Source of the DNA: Acinetobacter sp. ANC 5054
GTDB lineage: Bacteria; Pseudomonadota; Gammaproteobacteria; Pseudomonadales; Moraxellaceae
DNA: 64,000 bases
Reading direction: 5' to 3'
Assembly: GCF_002135295.1 (NCBI RefSeq)
Contig: NZ_NEGG01000011.1
Coordinates: 83,822-147,821 of the forward strand
The notes below the pieces were generated by a model. It was not told the origin of the DNA and made no database searches. It saw nothing but the letters and a program-made list of their open reading frames with translations. This document shows, one piece after another, positions 62,625 through 64,000 of this stretch. Numbering within the stretch: the first letter of the stretch is position 1; each line of letters opens with the position of its first letter. The position numbers were made by a program, and so were the translations under genes.

Positions 62625-63053
62625 ATGAGTTTATCTAGACATATGACTCGCTCAGCACCACAACAGCTTATTGAGCATGCACATAATCTGATGAAAGACT
62701 TAATTATGGATGTTTCTGGTATTGAATATACCATGCTTTGTTCAACAGATGGCTTTGAACTGACGTCGATACAAAAGAAGAATATCGAAAATTCGGGTAA
62801 GCTCGCAGCTGTGAGTAGTTCAATATTAGCGATGATACAAGCATTTACGAAAGAAATTAATTTAGTGGGTTGTCAAACTATTACCTTAGATGCTGAAAAT
62901 GGAAAAGCCTTACTAACTGCGATATCCCATCCTCAACATCCTATGATATTAGTTATCTTAACATCACAAAATGTGTTATTAGGACAATTGTTATATGCTT
63001 TAAGAAAAGCAAGTGAAGAACTTAGCCAATATCAAATGCTAAGCACATCATAA
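62625..63053 (+). CDS. Roadblock/LC7 domain protein
   Basis: A 142-aa protein with a clear roadblock fold: LIEHAHNLMKDLIMDVSGIE, then YTMLCSTDGFELTS and the central helix AAVSSSILAMIQAF. The final strand MILVILTSQNVLLGQLLYAL also fits. CvnB/MglB proteins of this kind act as GTPase regulators or scaffolds. AAGG ten bases before the ATG gives a fair ribosome site. It is the last gene of the four-gene set and is followed by a convergent gene. Confidence 0.88.
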   Translation: MSLSRHMTRSAPQQLIEHAHNLMKDLIMDVSGIEYTMLCSTDGFELTSIQKKNIENSGKLAAVSSSILAMIQAFTKEINLVGCQTITLDAENGKALLTAISHPQHPMILVILTSQNVLLGQLLYALRKASEELSQYQMLSTS

Positions 63054-63067
63054 AAATCTGAGAGTAT

Positions 63068-63508
63068 TTATTTCATAGATTGACGCATTTTTTCTTCATC
63101 AAAATATTGAGCAAAAGAAGAAATTCTCTTTTCAACTGCAGGATTTTGCATTAAGTTTTCTGCTGCACGATTACCTAATAACTCGAATGCTTTACCTAAA
63201 GCATTCGTGCCCTCATTTTCAGTTACCGCTTTAATTTCTGCATTACACCGCGTAGTAAAAAGATCCTGAAATAATACAGCCATGTTTTTATCAATTTTTT
63301 GCATTTCTGCATCTGTCACTTTGCTATATTTAGAAATTGCAGGATGTGATGAAAAAGCTAAATAGATCCAAGTTGTTAAATTCTGATTTTCTTCTGCAGA
63401 AATTTTATTTACGAGGCATTCGCTTAATTTATCTTGATATTCTCCAGCAGTAACACCAAATGAACTTAATGCAACAAGACTTGTAATAAGTATTTTTTTG
63501 AATGACAT
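63068..63508 (-). CDS. Exported hypothetical protein, 146 aa
   Basis: A signal peptide (hydrophobic residues 6-20, cleavage near VTA-GE) precedes a helical, polar mature protein of about 125 residues with two cysteines (SECLVNK and TTRCNAE) that could form a disulfide. I recognise no family. It is convergent with the roadblock operon, with only 14 bp between stops. Upstream of its start the 63509-63872 gap is very AT-rich and contains only a small tandem repeat. Confidence 0.7.
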   Translation of the reverse strand: MSFKKILITSLVALSSFGVTAGEYQDKLSECLVNKISAEENQNLTTWIYLAFSSHPAISKYSKVTDAEMQKIDKNMAVLFQDLFTTRCNAEIKAVTENEGTNALGKAFELLGNRAAENLMQNPAVEKRISSFAQYFDEEKMRQSMK

Positions 63509-63773
63509 TTATAATAGCCTTATGAATAAAATTATATATTTCCATTTTATTATATTTGTATAAAATCTACATTAGCAATTTTTCTTAATTTTTTATTAGT
63601 ATTCAATAATTAATTTTATTCAATATCTAGAAATCAATTTTTTTACCAAATCTATTCGATATTATATCCATTACCTTCTTTTAACCTACCCTTTTATAGC
63701 AATCTCATACCGTTTCTTAAATGGCTTTTTAATCTGACACAACAAGAGTGCTGATAATTTTTTTCTACTCATT

Positions 63774-63805
63774 TTTACTTTATTTCTAATTTACTTTATT
63801 TCTAA
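63774..63805. repeat. Two-copy 16-bp tandem repeat
   Basis: TTTACTTTATTTCTAA occurs twice in direct succession (63774-63789 and 63790-63805) in AT-rich DNA between the exported protein gene and the rRNA operon terminator. Confidence 0.75.
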
Positions 63806-63872
63806 TAAAAACTCAGGATTTATTATATCTCCCAGCCACTTAAAATCCTCTCATAAATTTCCCACATAAAAA

Positions 63873-63906
63873 AACACCCCCTGACTCTTTGAATCAGGGG
63901 GTGTTT
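63873..63906 (-). terminator. rRNA operon terminator
   Basis: AACACCCCCTGA and TCAGGGGGTGTT form a very stable stem. On the minus strand it directly follows the 5S gene and is followed by a run of seven T. Confidence 0.95.
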
Positions 63907-63915
63907 AGAATAATG

Positions 63916-64000
63916 AGCTGGCGATGACTTACTCTCACATGGGTAACCCCACACTACCATCAGCGCTAAGAGGTTTCACTTCTGAGTTCGGGAAGGGATC
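63916..64000 (-). rRNA. rrf: 5S ribosomal RNA, 3' part (5' end beyond the window)
   Basis: The minus strand shows the conserved 5S segments CCCGAACTCAGAAGTGAAAC and GCGCTGATGGTAGTGTGGGG, ending GTCATCGCCAGCT. About 85 nt, roughly the 3' two-thirds, is in the window. A strong terminator follows, so this is the last gene of an rRNA operon that continues to the right and is read leftward. Confidence 0.96.

Noticed and set aside
1..64000. tRNA genes and cas genes.
   Set aside because: None were recognised on reading both strands. A covariance or profile search would be needed to exclude a missed one.

Overview
The window is chromosomal DNA from a gamma-proteobacterium, almost certainly an Acinetobacter. 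It is AT-rich, and it carries an alkM/alkR alkane hydroxylase pair, the fused mannitol-1-phosphate dehydrogenase/phosphatase known from A. baylyi, an eight-gene acinetoferrin-type siderophore cluster, a type I-F CRISPR array and an rRNA operon end. Species cannot be fixed from the sequence alone.

Layout from left to right. 0.1-3.5 kb: a conserved hypothetical gene, fumC behind a Fur-box-like site, and a GalE-like epimerase lacking the usual catalytic lysine. 3.7-4.7 kb: a 14-repeat type I-F CRISPR array read on the minus strand, with an AT-rich leader but no cas genes. 5.0-6.5 kb: tusD-tusC-tusB-tusE for tRNA 2-thiolation. 6.6-9.4 kb: an HxlR regulator, then a LysR regulator divergent from an lrgA/lrgB pair. 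9.5-13.1 kb: a tightly coupled operon for the cobalamin nucleotide loop (2H phosphoesterase, cobU, cobT, cobC, cobS). 13.3-15.5 kb: mtlD. 15.8-27.0 kb: a siderophore cluster (two IucA/IucC synthetases, N-monooxygenase, acyltransferase, small protein, RhtX-like importer, TonB receptor, MFS exporter) behind a strong Fur box.

27.2-30.8 kb is accessory DNA. A 3'-terminal fragment of ybaK sits at the left and a complete, divergent ybaK at the right. Between them are a degenerate ketosynthase III, a small monooxygenase and two decayed phage-type genes. This looks like the scar of an element that integrated into ybaK.

30.9-37.8 kb: tesB and a six-gene lipid operon resembling E. coli ynbABCD, with an added PlsC-type acyltransferase and a small membrane protein. 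37.9-40.2 kb: alkM/alkR. 40.2-54 kb is mostly housekeeping: lpxB, a GlxA-type regulator with a divergent metallo-hydrolase, a TSUP exporter, a DAHP synthase, a phosphatase-like protein, ispF, dadA under a tandem glycine riboswitch, a UDG-like protein, a lipoprotein, aroC and prmB. 54-59.4 kb: an ABC1 kinase, a pair of acyl-CoA dehydrogenases of which one lacks the catalytic glutamate, and a GNAT protein. 59.6-63.1 kb: a lytic transglycosylase and a four-gene roadblock/GTPase operon like a Streptomyces conservon without its kinase. The window ends inside a 5S rRNA on the minus strand.

The best candidates for little-described biology are the roadblock/GTPase operon, the ynb-like lipid operon, the ybaK integration scar with its cargo, and the inverted repeat around the IHF site in the CRISPR leader.
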